Made by a program: the position numbers and the translations under genes | Shown: positions 37,580 to 50,054 of the stretch, in pieces | How positions within the stretch are numbered: position 1 is the stretch's first letter | Layout: each line of letters starts with the position of its first letter | The notes under the pieces: generated by a model | Database searches by the model: none | What the model saw: the letters and a program-made list of their open reading frames with translations, nothing else | Told to the model about the DNA's origin: nothing | Origin: Arbacia lixula | Taxonomy: Eukaryota; Echinodermata; Echinoidea; Arbacioida; Arbaciidae | Direction: 5' to 3' | Assembly (NCBI GenBank): GCA_963669155.1 | Contig: OZ022584.1 | Location: 15,929,417 to 15,993,416, forward strand | Length of the DNA stretch: 64,000 nucleotides

Positions 37580-38120
37580 TAGCAGGCGAGAAAAGTGGGA
37601 CAAAGTGGGAGAGATAGGGGAGACAGAGATGGATAAACATAAGGCAGAATGGAGAGGGTGACGTAGGGGGGGAAGAGAGAGAAATATATATGTGAGGTTG
37701 AGATAGATAAACATAGGGTGGGATGGAGAGGGAGAGATAGGGGAAGGATAAACATAGAGAGAGACAGAGATAGACAAACATAAGGTGGGATGGAAAGCAG
37801 GAGAAAGGAGGAAGGAGAGAAGGAAATATAGGAGAAGGATAAACAAAGAGAGAGACAGAGATAGACAAACATAAGGAGGGTTGGAAAGGAAGAGAAAGGG
37901 GGAAATATAGGGGAAGGATAAAAACAGGACATAGATGTAGATAAACATATGGAGATGCCATGAAGAAGGAATGGGAGAGAGAGAGAAAGGAATATGGGAG
38001 ATGAAGAAAGACAGAGGTGGAGAGAAAGGAAAAGGGGGAAGGAGAGAAAAACAGTGAGAGATAAGAGATAATGAGAGGGATAGGAGAGGGTGGGGGTGAG
38101 AGAGATAAAGAGGGAAAGAG
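37580..38120. repeat. Polypurine minisatellite
   Basis: About 540 bases are almost entirely A/G on the + strand, with an irregular 60-100-base unit built from AGAGACAGAGATAGACAAAC and ATAAGGTGGGATGGAA words. Three long minus-strand open frames through it (up to 232 codons, Ser/Leu/Pro/Phe only) are composition artefacts. Confidence 0.85.
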
Positions 38121-38744
38121 AATGTGGGAATGGGGGAAGGCTGTTCTTGCTTTGTGGAGGGGGTGGCAAGAGGAACGGGAAGGGCAAATGGGATAGGGTG
38201 TGACACAACATCTTCATCTGACTATTGTTGTTTCTGGGCATCAGGTCCAATCACTTTCATCGTAGCTCCGATGTGTACAATGCCTGTAGTGCATAGTCTA
38301 CATGAGTCTCTTCTTTTTATCATACTGTTGAACAATTGCAGGCATACAAGCTAGTTCTGCCCTTTAAAAAAAACATGAAATTGCACTGACAAATGGATGT
38401 TGGTTGAGGAAGAATCGGGTAGTCAGGAATTTGATTTGAAGATAATTCCTCAGAAAAAGAGAATAGCATTATATTCTTGTGCAATATTGTATGATATAGT
38501 AATTTCCACCAAATGTTCTCCTTTGCTCCAAAAATCCATCACTTGATCATCGCTTTATCTTTCCTCCTGAATTCATACCTTAGTTCCTCTATTTATTTTC
38601 TTCCATGTGTACAGTGTGGTTTGTCTATGTTCCTCTCATTTTCTGTCTCACTCTCCTTCTCCACTTTTATTCTTTCTTACTCAGTCCTTTCATTTTACAT
38701 TTCCACTGGCTCCAATTTTACATAGAGCACACACATCCACACAT

Positions 38745-38761
38745 ACATACATACACACACA

Positions 38762-38810
<49 letters not shown>

Positions 38811-38894
38811 ACACTCTTTACCGCCTCCTTTTCTTCATTCCATCTCCACCACACTCATCCTCTACCCTCTCCTTCTGTATGTCATTCTGTCTGT

Positions 38895-38934
<40 letters not shown>

Positions 38935-38950
38935 ACTCTCTCTCTTTCCT

Positions 38951-38993
<43 letters not shown>

Positions 38994-39035
38994 TTTTCTC
39001 TCTCTCTCTCCTTCTCTCTCTCTTTCTGTCCGCCC
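38745..39035. repeat. (CA)n then (CT)n microsatellites
   Basis: CA repeats at about 38745-38814 are followed by CT repeats at about 38898-39030. Confidence 0.95.
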
Positions 39036-39970
39036 TCCCTCCCTCCTCCATGCTTTCACCGCCTCTATTTTATTCACTGCACACACGCACACTCTCCCTC
39101 TCTGTGTCGACTAGACTAGCCCGGGGCCTAGCGACCACTGATACGTATTGTATCTGTTTACGCCACCATTACTGAAAATTAATGAGATTTTCTCCACTGT
39201 TCTCTGATTTCTCTCTTGTTAGATCAGCTACCCGGTCAGATCAAAATCTCATCTAACTTTCATGGCAAATGAAAGACTCTGCGTCAAAATGCGGAAGAGA
39301 AAGGAAAAAAATGTCAGAAGAGGGACGTCTCCTTTTTGGGGAGGAACGTAGGGTTTTTGTATGCGAAATCATCCTGATGGTTAGAGGGGGTGATTTATGT
39401 TTTGTTCAGTATTCTGGTAAATTCTTTTGCAATATTCAAGGAGATAGAGGGAGGTGAAAATCTGGCAGGCCTATGCTCCCTTTCAGAGAACTAAGGCTTG
39501 TCATAATGACATGGAACTAAAACGCCCGCAAAGCAGGGCAGAAAACGAGATAACACAGAAGATATTGTTATATTTTGGCTTCATTAGCATCCGCCTACCT
39601 CCTCGGCCGAACAGTCCAGACTTATCACATGAGCTAGCAGGCCAGGGGCATGAATATTTTAGGAGAGAGTGCTTCAAGCAATACATGCAATCTGGTATGT
39701 GGGACTGAGCCAACGAGAGCTGGGTGGTGGGAGGGAGGGGAGACGGAGGGGGGGGGGGGGGTGTCTCTGGCCCTAGCTCTGCAGTACAGCTCGCAAATTA
39801 CTTTTTCCTCCTGACTTTTTGAGGAGATGGGCTAGTTGTGAGTTTTCACACCATTGGAATTCCATTATTAAAGGAGCCAGGAGATTCCTTCTTGATGTGA
39901 ATATAATGAGCAGCCATGTTGTGCTTCAATAGCATGAGAAAAGACTTGAAAGCAAGGGAGATATGACCTA

Positions 39971-40201
39971 CACTACAGCTCAAAGGAATTGGCATAGGGA
40001 AATTGAAAGGGAAGAAAGGAAAGGAGCCGCAATTTTAAACCGTGGTACATTTTGTCAAGTTTAGCATGAAACACGATGCTTTAGCCTAAAAAGCATCATA
40101 TTTCATGCTGAACTGGACAAAATATACCGTGGTTTAAAACTGTGGCTCTTACCCTTTCTTCCCTTTCCCTTTCCCTATGCCAATTCCTTTGAGCTGTAGT
40201 G
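39971..40201. mobile_element. mariner-like foldback MITE with TA target duplication
   Basis: TA, then CACTACAGCTCAAAGGAATT... through to the complementary ...AATTCCTTTGAGCTGTAGTG, then TA. The arms are about 100 bases with few mismatches (GGCATAGGGAAA/TTTCCCTATGCC, TTTTAAACC.GTGGT, AAGCATCAT). The whole is about 230 bases with a tiny loop. The TA duplication and structure fit the Tc1/mariner superfamily; there is no transposase. Confidence 0.82.
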
Positions 40202-41000
40202 TATGTGGTACAACTCATCATCAAACTTAGCTGAGGGAAGCTAAGTTGAGGGAAAAGCAAATTGCAAGCCACATGTCATACATGTATGACAATCACACAG
40301 GGTATGGTTTTAATTAATCATCTTTCATTGGTATCCCTTAAGATGCAAAAGCAAATAAAATACTTTCATGTATATAAGCATTCAAAATACACAAAAATTG
40401 TATTGTCTTGTAAATCAGGTCTGAAGATTTAAATTGCACATGATTTGGGGCAATACATTAAAACTACACAAAGTTTCAATTTGTAGAGCACACTGTTAAG
40501 CAGGAGGAAGTTGTTATACTTTCCTCCACCCCTGTCACTGCTGATTTATGCAATCACGAGATAATTTAGCCGGCTTAAGTGGACCGGTGTTAACTGGATA
40601 TTCATCTGGCAAAAGGCTTGCAACCAAATCTGGACTCATCACTCTGTAATCTCTATTCCTTGCGCATTTAACTGGAGAGCACTCCGGCTCCCATCATAAA
40701 CAAGCCCCGGCCGTCCCCCCTCGGTTCTTCAGACTGTTAATTCGATACTTTAATGGTTAATGTAGCGTCTATTACCACCGGCTTTTATGTCCATCTGTCT
40801 TGATAGGAGGAGAGAGGGAGAGGCGTGAGGTGGCAGCCCGTTCTTGCCCGGGCCTATCACCATAAAACCTGGCAGTGGCCGGAGATTTGTATACGGACCT
40901 GTCACAAGCGTTTCGCTTGTTTCAACAGACTAGGAGGATGTGCTACTATCTTACAGAGATGGGCTTGCAGCCACTGCCACTGCTGTCATCCTCGCCGGGG

Positions 41001-43223
41001 TAAAGCGCTTTCTCTACAACAGGCTAGGCAGACCGTGTCATAAGCGAAACAGCACAGACAATTTTAGTCTATTATTTGCTTCCCAGCAGCGGGTGTAAGG
41101 TGTAAGATTTATGGAAATTGCTGATGATAAGAGAAAAGAAAGAGATAGAGATGGAGAGAGAAAGAGAGGGGGGAAGTCGAAAGAGAGTCGATGAATAGAG
41201 TAGAGATAGGGGGAGTGAAATGCACGACGGCGATGGTAGAGTGGCGTACTTATGCAGAAGTACTCCCAACATCTGATGAATTTTGAATGAAGCATGATGG
41301 GAAGCCAGGCTTCGTTTATTATCAAATTACTGAGAAGGAAAAATGAGAAGACAGAGGAAGTCTCAAATTCTGAGGTTTCCGTCGCTCTTAATTCGCCGCT
41401 TTCAGTGATCATAAATCACTCCAGAAATTATAAGATGGATTAGGCGCTTAGGCGGATAGATGCTCTGAAGCACTTGAAAGCAGTAAATAGCACTTTCAAA
41501 GAGGGGTTGAATCACTTATCTTTTCACTCCCGCTCACACTCACAGTCATGCTGATAAAACTGGTCTTTCCACAATCGACATCGAGGAAAATACATGTATC
41601 TAAGAGCTCCAAACCAGCAAATGGGCAATATTTCTATGCCATCAGGAGGAATAAAAGAGGGGAAAAAAGGCACCACATGCAAAAAGGACAGTGCTCAGGA
41701 ATCGGCGAGGCGTTAAGGCTGAAATAAGGGCGTGAGGGAGCCTCGCCTGACTTCACTCGATATGAATATCCTCACGCCCGATCGAGCAGGGGGGCAGAGA
41801 GACTACATCAGCCCCGCTATCCGGACAGCCAGCCAGGCAGGGAGGTAGAGGGAGGGAGGGATGGATGGGGGGCCTACTCGGCTGATAAAGCTCTGTGAAA
41901 TTAAAAATAAACAGATTAACTGCCTGCCACACACCTGAGAAGGTGGCTTGCCGTGTGTGTAACAACGTCAGCAGAGCCATCCCATTATCTCGCCATCACA
42001 CGCAAGAACTCATAAGAAAATAGCTTGATGAGAAGGTATATTATACGCATTGAGCCTACATAACCCTTGAGGAGGAACGACCGCGAAGGAGGAAAACATA
42101 ACACATCTGGAGTCATTTTCATCATCTAAAAGATCATGCACCCAGTCTATATTCCATTTTTTTAAGTTAAAGGATGTCCAGCCTAGATTTAATAGAAAAT
42201 GCATCGCAACAAAGTACTTTCCCTTCATGTTTGTGACTTACCATACTCTGCCTTTCACTTATAACTCATTATTCTTTTACACACATCTTTTACCATGACT
42301 GAATTAGAATGTTATTATGTCAAAAATAATTATTGATTGTAAATATTCTATAATGAAAACTTATTTATTCCACATACGACCATCAAACCATCATCTAAAT
42401 ATTGCTGAACACAGCTGGAGAAATGAACTCTTCATCTACCACAATCACATTGACATCACATGTATTTCAAGCTCTGAATTGTTATCAACGCTTTGAACTC
42501 CCGATTCTGACTGACAAATGATATTTGTTTTTCAGTTTGAATCATCAAAGAGTGTTAATGCAAATTGCCATCAAGATTCCACTAATCACGTATTGAAATG
42601 CTGATCCTAGCTCCAAATGAAATAAGTGTTACACATGCTATATCACAGACAACCTTTAAACCTTGAGGTGAGATCCTATCTATTAGGCCCTGGGTGAACT
42701 CTGCTGATAGGAGATTGGCAGGGGCAGGCTCGGCCGGTGGCTAGCTGGCTGGCTGGCTGGCTGGCTTGGCTAGACGGGCTTGTATAGCCGCTTGTAATGG
42801 AATACACCCAATATGGGCAACACAAATCTAGAACAGATGGTCCGAATTTTGGGGGGCTCCAAATCCCCACTTAGGACAGAGTCACGCACCAGCGAGCGCC
42901 AATCCCACAAAGTCACAGCTCCGGTATTGCGAGGCTCAAGCAATCAGGGATGGTAGAAAGGTTCGGAAATGGCTTCTACTGCCCGGGAGTCTTTTTCTAC
43001 CCACCAAACAATCACTTTCACGACTCTTCTTCAGACACTTTTGAGGTGTAAGACTTGTCCACCAGTTTATATTTGTTTTCATTGATTTTGCACACCCACA
43101 AGTATAGGAGTGTTTTTATGAAATAAATTATAATGTATGTACATAAATACATGGTGATGTATCTCCATTCAACAATAGCTCAAAATACTATTCATTCAAT
43201 GTCTTGGTTCTCTATTGCTTTTC
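41001..43223. other. COE intron or upstream DNA
   Basis: A purine-rich stretch lies at 41,125-41,215, balanced sequence at 41,700-41,960 with a GGGAGG-rich tract, and a GGCT tetranucleotide run at 42,746-42,765. The rest is AT-rich. No exon recognised. Confidence 0.5.
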
Positions 43224-43748
43224 CTTTAAAGACAGCCAGTCCCTTTTTCAGATCACCACAAAACCATCGAAACATTGGCAAAACATATAGAGAACTGTTA
43301 GCAAGCTCTATATTCACAATTTGAAACTGATACGTAGTGTAAAATTCAAAAAATGCACGTAAACAACGTCTGATTAATAGTCTTTACCCTCAGGCTCTTA
43401 GCAGTTTGTGTTGAAATATCTGCTTTATTGATTAATCTGTTTATTAAATTATAAAACGCATTATGGAAAAAATTGTTCTATGGAAGGAATCATCTCCAAA
43501 GTTTGGTAGTTACTCATAAATTTAGGATTTCACACATGCATAATAACCACATAGATACTGTAACAAAGACTAATACTTTTTTCGTGGTACAAAAAAAGTC
43601 GGTTTGAAATTTAACGGCTGAAATTTTTTACATATACAGAAAGCTTCAACATGCTATATTCTTAGAAATGGTCTTGAATCACACTTTCTTCAATTTACGA
43701 TCGTGATAGACGATTTCAAATTTTAAGCTTGCAAAAGGGACGGACAAT
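43224..43748 (+). repeat. 525-bp tandem duplication, copy 1
   Basis: Starts CTTTAAAGACAGCCAGTCCC and ends GGGACGGACAAT. It matches copy 2 base for base except for one extra C (ACCCTC versus ACCTC near 43390) and one substitution near 43594 (TACAAAAAAA versus TACGAAAAAA). Confidence 0.97.
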
Positions 43749-44272
43749 CTTTAAAGACAGCCAGTCCCTTTTTCAGATCACCACAAAACCATCGAAACAT
43801 TGGCAAAACATATAGAGAACTGTTAGCAAGCTCTATATTCACAATTTGAAACTGATACGTAGTGTAAAATTCAAAAAATGCACGTAAACAACGTCTGATT
43901 AATAGTCTTTACCTCAGGCTCTTAGCAGTTTGTGTTGAAATATCTGCTTTATTGATTAATCTGTTTATTAAATTATAAAACGCATTATGGAAAAAATTGT
44001 TCTATGGAAGGAATCATCTCCAAAGTTTGGTAGTTACTCATAAATTTAGGATTTCACACATGCATAATAACCACATAGATACTGTAACAAAGACTAATAC
44101 TTTTTTCGTGGTACGAAAAAAGTCGGTTTGAAATTTAACGGCTGAAATTTTTTACATATACAGAAAGCTTCAACATGCTATATTCTTAGAAATGGTCTTG
44201 AATCACACTTTCTTCAATTTACGATCGTGATAGACGATTTCAAATTTTAAGCTTGCAAAAGGGACGGACAAT
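43749..44272 (+). repeat. 525-bp tandem duplication, copy 2
   Basis: Immediately adjacent head-to-tail copy of 43224-43748. In this copy TTTTTTCGTGGTACGAAAAAA-type sequence (about 44101-44121) forms a 9-base-pair hairpin with a 3-base loop; in copy 1 one base change spoils it. The junction lies in CTTTAAA, present at both ends. Confidence 0.97.
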
Positions 44273-47200
44273 CTTTAAATGATAAATTTAATTGTTTTTT
44301 TTTTCATGCATGGATTTTTCTTTGCACGCTAGAAACTTTTTCCTTGCCCGTTCTGACAAAAACATATTTTTTTTACCGTTTATATCAATAATAAAATTAT
44401 TTTCCTTCAAGAAAGTGTTATCATGACCAGCGAAGGTGTTCTTTATTCAATATTACAGTTGTGCTTCCTGTTTTTATTTCTTTTGGTAAAAACAATATTG
44501 GGCAATAGTTATTGTATAATTGTTTATTTTTTTCTTCTGACTGAAAAGCATGTATGTACTTTATAAACAGACATCCCTTTGGAATATCACATCGTACTAT
44601 TATTGCTAAAGGTGTGTTTCCCTGTTGCATCTCATGAATGGGAGTCGAAATGTCAATATCAATGAAGACCTTTCACGTATTCCTCACGAGTTTCTCCGTA
44701 ATGGAAGCGACGGTGTTTCTTTCCTCCCCAAAGAGCCGGCAGAAATGCCTTGTTTGCAAACAGAACCCCAACCCTAACAATCCCGCCACCAAGGCAGACC
44801 CCAGAAGACCTAACATGAGAACGACCTTCCAGCCAAGTTTAGAGAAGACGCTTACCCGTCCATGACAGATCCACTAACAGCTATCTAGCCTCTTTCTCCC
44901 CCCCGCAGTTCAAGAGAGAGAGAGCGGGGGAGAGAGGGGTGGTTGGCGATATTAATGGACGCGGGAGGAGGCGAGATTTCTTCGTTTGTATGCAGGGTGC
45001 TGTATTATGGAGTGCACGGAGTATATGAAGTTAAAATCGACTTGAAGACCGATCAAATTTTGATGAGCTGCGGCGACAGAGTGATATCAGGGACTACTAG
45101 CACGACGTTGGGTTCACCCACCAGCAGGATGCGAGGACGAAGTTACGTCTCTAGAGGAAATTATATTTCATTTCTCAGCAAGTGGCAGGAAACCCGAGCA
45201 GAAATCTGACCACTTGTCATGGTGGAGGAGTACTCTTTGATTTGGGTGGAGAGCGGGGAGAGAAGGGAGAGCAGTGGAGAGGGAGAGAGAGAGGTACGGA
45301 GTGGAGTTGGGGTGTCTGGCTTAACCAGCCCCATCCTATTGATCTCTCCATTAAAGATGGGCAGTGGGGAGCAGACTGGCCCCCCCTCTCAACCTGAAAA
45401 CACTTGAAGGGGGAAGCCGGGATTTAGGCAGATCACGCAGTCAGTCTTAATTTGTGTGTTCTAGGCCACACAGCCTTCGAGTGGCCGACTGATGACACTA
45501 CTTGGCAGTGTTTTGTGAAAGGTGCGCGGATGAATACAACACCGCCCTCGGTGTCTGGTGGCTCTGCCGGGGCTTTCCGTACAAGCCTTCTCTAGGGGGC
45601 GCCGCACATGCCGCGGTGTCAATGCGTCGCCTTAGCCTCATCCCTGGACAGACCGCAGCTATGACTGTGCAAACATTATGTCACATCCACCACCACCCCC
45701 AAGCCCACCAGAGCTCCGCCGCATCATCATCATCACGCTCGCATCGCCTCACAGCGCACAGCCCGCCACCACCAGTAAGTGAAAGATGCCCTACCATGCA
45801 CACACCAATCCACTGCGGACCCTTAAAAACAGATTACAATTACATCCAGCCCTGGTGGCATGCAAACCGTAAACACGTCCAGGAATTCCCCTGGCTGAAG
45901 AGAGCACTGTCCCACGCATACATTTAGGTGTGGGTAAAGCAGCGAGATGGTCTTACCACCAGTAGAAGTGGATTCTTCCCTTGATGCTGTGCCTTTTGTG
46001 GCACAGATTGCCAGTTTAGTAGAGCTGGGGAGACAGAGGCAGCGAGACAGAATCAAAGCGAGAGAGAGGGAGGCGGAGATAGATAGGAGAGAAAGAGGAT
46101 GAAGGAGTAAAAGGAGGCCTATTGATTACAAAATGTTCATGGCAGGGATGATCCCGCCATTATCATCATCTAATGTATCTGGTAATAACACACAAGCACC
46201 CCCCCCCCCACACACACACACACATAAACTGACTGCAGCCATCTATCCATCCATCCATTCATCCATCCACCCAGCCGGCCAGCCAGCTACCCAACCCACC
46301 GAGCCTGGCCAGCAAGCCAACCAGACAACAAGAAGAGAGCACGGAGCAAGGCGCAAGGAGGAGGACGGTGAATCCATCATGACTAACGCGAGCGACCAAC
46401 CACTCTCCTCCCCTGCCTGTGAAAGGAGTTTCTCTGGGCCCCCCAGAGACCCTACAAATGACTAGTTACTCCTTAAAGCCCAGCTAAGTAGATCGGTTTG
46501 GGGCAATCAGAGGACGCAGCATCAATACGGAGGGGTACAGCCAGAGAATCCGGCCGCGCCTGCGGGATCAATCTTTTAATTTCTATGCCATTAGCGTTAA
46601 TTTCCACTTTCAATCAGGAGCACACCTTTTCAGCTGTCAGGCTTTGTACAAATCATTCCTTCCATTTTTCTATGGTAAGCCAACAGTGGCTCCATGCCTC
46701 GTACAATGGAATGCAGTGCATTGACTTCCCCCTCGTTTTCTCCATGATACGCCCGTTTAAAAGAAAAACATCCATCCAAATATCAGGAGTAGATACACAG
46801 ACGTCTACCTTTCCTTTAAGATTTCCTCCACGCGCTCCATTAATTTGATTACCGGCATGCAGCTATTGTCCAACGCGGGGAATGATCCTGCATCTATTCT
46901 TACCTGAGTTAGCAATGCACAGCAGAAAGGATCATAATTTGATAAATTGATGAAATTCATTTCATAACTGCATGTTCATATATTTTGATGGGGCATGACT
47001 GTACTTTTTTCATGGAGGCAACTTCTTACTTTCTGCACGGTTTCATTCGGCAGGAAGTCTAAACAATACAATCACGCAACCGTGATCATTAGACGAACTG
47101 AAATGTACAACTCAAAACTGATAGGGAATATAGCTATATTTTTCTACTAAATATTATAATCTCATTAAATCACATAAATAATGCCATCCAGCAACTTCAT

Positions 47201-47285
47201 TCATTACGGAGGTATAAAAAAATAGGAGAACAAATAAGGCGAGAGAGAGGGAGTGAGAGAGAGTGAGAGAGAGTGAGAGAGTGAG

Positions 47286-47336
<51 letters not shown>

Positions 47337-48480
47337 GGGAGAGAAAGAGAGAGAGGAGGGAGAGAGACGGAGAGAGAATGATGAAGGACATGTAGAATTA
47401 AGGGCAGTGAAATTACTATGAAAATCGTATATTCAATTACACCTTGCAAGAGTAAGTGCCAATGTGTACTGAAGTAAAGCAAATATAACTGAAAGGGAAA
47501 TCGTAATCAGATCAACATCAACAAATTCAAAACTTTAATTTCAGTCCATATCTTTGTTCTTTAAACAAAATAGGAAAGGCACACACAAGAGCACACTTCC
47601 ACATTCCTCTCTTTGTTAGACTGTCAAAAAATACACCAAGGGATATGTGATTTGATGATTTGTAACTTGAGCCTTTTGTATACAAATCTGACCACAAAAC
47701 CACATCACTTTCCAGGACACCTGAATTTCTACCAGTAACACATAATTGTCATCAGTCTTAAAAAGTAAAGCACAATTAAGCAGAATCATGAATTTTGAAC
47801 AGCAGAATATAAAAAGTGACTTATTACACACTGTTCACTTAACTTGTGTGCTACTTTGTTTGCCAAAAACTAACTTTCTATGAAGCTTTCTGAATCTGTT
47901 TGTGTTTGGACAAATTAAATTTATTCCAACAAAATGAGTGATTTATTACTTGTATATCACGCTTGAAATGTCTAAATACATTTTTGTTAACTATATATCT
48001 TTACAATTTTAAGATCACAAAATTAATGAAATGTTCAATTCATTTGTTTTCCCTGTAATCATCATTATGGAAGGCTTTCATTCATCACTTCCAATGTTGA
48101 ATAGACAGGGATTGTAAATTCAAACTTGTGTCCTTTTAATAACTCCTTCATCCAACAACTGTTTTGATTTTGCCAAGGAAAAGAAGATGTGGCCATCCAT
48201 TCACAGGAAAACAAGCGATTGCCTTTTAATGTGGATCCTGAAGTGACATTGGCGAGAACTATAATCACATCCTGTTTCAGAACCTTGACTCTACAGCACT
48301 CAAGAAATGTGTTCTACATCCTCAGTGAAAACACCAACAACAAAACATCTGACTAAAAAAGTCACAATCCTGTACATCAATGAATTACTAATATTCATTA
48401 TCTTAACACATCAATAGAATGGTTAAGTCAGGCACATATTTTTGAATTAAGATATAGGACAATATAATTATCTTTCAGTA
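44273..48480. other. COE intron or upstream DNA
   Basis: No exon recognised. A 141-codon open frame at 45502-45927 (+) has no family resemblance. Poly-C and (CA)n lie at 46198-46224 and GA repeats at 47239-47370. A non-repetitive, homeodomain-word-rich block (CATTAGCG, CAGCTGTCAG E-box) lies at about 46,560-46,850. From 47,400 to 48,480 the sequence is AT-rich with no visible signals. Confidence 0.5.
47239..47370. repeat. (GA)n microsatellite
   Basis: GAGAGAGTGAGAGA units grade into pure GA. Confidence 0.95.
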
Positions 48481-48489
48481 ATGCCATCC

Positions 48490-48615
48490 CCACCCTCTTT
48501 CTCTCTCCTGTTCTCTTTTTATAGCTCTCCATCTGGTATCTTTCACCCCCCCCCCCCCCTCTCTCTCCTTTTCTCCCTCCCCCTTTCTCTCTCCCTCTCC
48601 CTCTCCCTCTCACTC
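48490..48615. repeat. CT-rich tract with poly-C
   Basis: CTCTCTCC-type repeats flank a C run at 48546-48559. Confidence 0.9.
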
Positions 48616-48759
48616 TGACTCGTCCAGTTATGGTAAAAAAAACCCTGCACTACGTCAATCAAACTCAGAGGTGATCCTCCTTTCCCAACTCAGGTTTCAT
48701 AATCCGTATTGACACTTTCGATTGAATAGGGCTGAAAAAATTGGGCGACCTAAGCACTG

Positions 48760-49510
48760 GTGGAGATGGAGGAGATGGACAGGTCTGCCTAGTAGGAGAG
48801 ATACAGTCAGTCCAGTGAGGGGTGCAGATCCTTAGAGGGGTAGGGGTAAGGGTGGGGATGGTGGGGTAAGGGTGGGGATGGTGGGGTAAGGGTGGAGGTG
48901 GGTGGGGTAAGGGTGGGGTGGGTGGGGTAAGGGTGGGGTGGGTGGGGTAAGGGTGGGGGTGGTTGAATAAGGGTAGGGGTAAGGGTGGGGTAAGGGTAGG
49001 GGTGGGTGGGCTAAGGGTGAGGGTGGGTGGGGTAAGGGTGGGGGTGGGTGGGGTAAGGGTGGGGGTGGTTGAATAAGGGTAGGGGTAAGGGTGGGGTAAG
49101 GGTGGGGTAAGGGTAGGGGTAAGGGTGGGGTAAGGGTGGGGTACGGGTAGGGGTGGGTGGGCTAAGGGTGAGGGTGGGTGGGTGGGGTAACAGTAGGGGT
49201 GGGTGGGGTAAGGGTACGTTGGGGGTGAGTTAATATGGGAGATGAGGGATGGGGTAGGAAGGTGGTATGGGTGGAGGTGGAGGAAATAAACGGGTCTGCC
49301 CAGCAAGAAACACACAGAACAGTGAGGGGTGCAGCTCCCCAAATGAATAGGTGTAAGGGTGGGGATGGGTGGGGTAAGAAGAGGGGATGGGAAGGGGTAC
49401 AAGGAGGGGTAGGAGACAGGAGGGGTATAGGGGAGATGAGGGGTTGGGGAGGTAGGTCTGCCTCATAAGTTCGATACAGGCAGATCAGTGAGCAGTGCAG
49501 CTCGATGGTT
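48760..49510. repeat. G-rich minisatellite, GGGGTAAGGGTGGGGTGGGT type
   Basis: About twenty G-rich units at 48836-49215 are assembled from GGGGTAAGGG, TGGGGTGGG and TGGGGATGG. A non-G-rich flank (GGTCTGCC, then AGTGAGGGGTGCAG) recurs at about 48780, 49288 and 49465, so the array has a higher-order structure. The + strand is rich in closely spaced runs of three or more G, the known requirement for G-quadruplexes. It is not the TTAGGG telomere repeat. The 245-codon minus-strand open frame (Pro/Thr/Leu) is an artefact. Confidence 0.9.
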
Positions 49511-49960
49511 GAGTGTCTTCGTAAAGGAAAAGAAAGGATGTAGTAGGGTTGCTAAGATTCCAGTAAGGAACGATCCATTACTGGAAGTACATAGGAGGGG
49601 TGTATTGAAGTTAAGGTATGGGTAAAGGGTAGACAATACTTTGAAAGGTTGGACTGAACTGTTACAAACATTGACTGTCACTATGAATCTCATATCCAAC
49701 AATACTAACATTTCATACGTTGGGATATAAGTGCTTGTTACTAAATATCATTGACTGTAAAAGTTGCACAACAGAACCCTGGTTAGTTCCCATCTAATGA
49801 AGATTACACAAGAGTGATAACACACAAATAGAAGATTGTAGAAATAACGAAATCATGGTAGTCGCTTTGATTTTGGTGCTCTTATGAAAATTGTGTGTTC
49901 TATAGTGGTAATGTGGTATAGCTTTGTTACATTGGTGATACTGGTAGCATTGGAATGAGT

Positions 49961-50054
49961 GTTGACCCTTCATGTGCCAATGATGTATTTTGGCACAAGT
50001 AATACACATGAAAGTAATAGAGAGGCATTCGGTCTGGTACACTAAGGGTTAAAC
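49961..50054. mobile_element. Small TIR element (GTTTAACCCTTAGTGTACCAG termini)
   Basis: GTTGACCCTTCATGTGCCA at the left end is complementary, with a few mismatches, to the right end TGGTACACTAAGGGTTAAAC. The span is about 94 bases. A related end (GGTCTGGTA...) starts the minisatellite at 53922. Confidence 0.5.

Noticed and set aside
37508-38250. Two overlapping minus-strand open frames of over 220 codons
   Set aside because: Ser/Leu/Pro/Phe-only translation of a polypurine minisatellite; overlapping frames are open equally.
45502-45927. 141-codon + strand open frame
   Set aside because: His/Ser/Pro-rich with no family resemblance; GC-rich local composition can keep it open.
48836-49215. 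Interstitial telomere
   Set aside because: The unit is GGGGTAAGGG/TGGGGTGGG, not TTAGGG.
48665-49402. 245-codon minus-strand open frame (Pro/Thr/Leu-rich)
   Set aside because: It is the complement of the G-rich minisatellite; composition explains the lack of stops, and the frame continues past the array without domain character.
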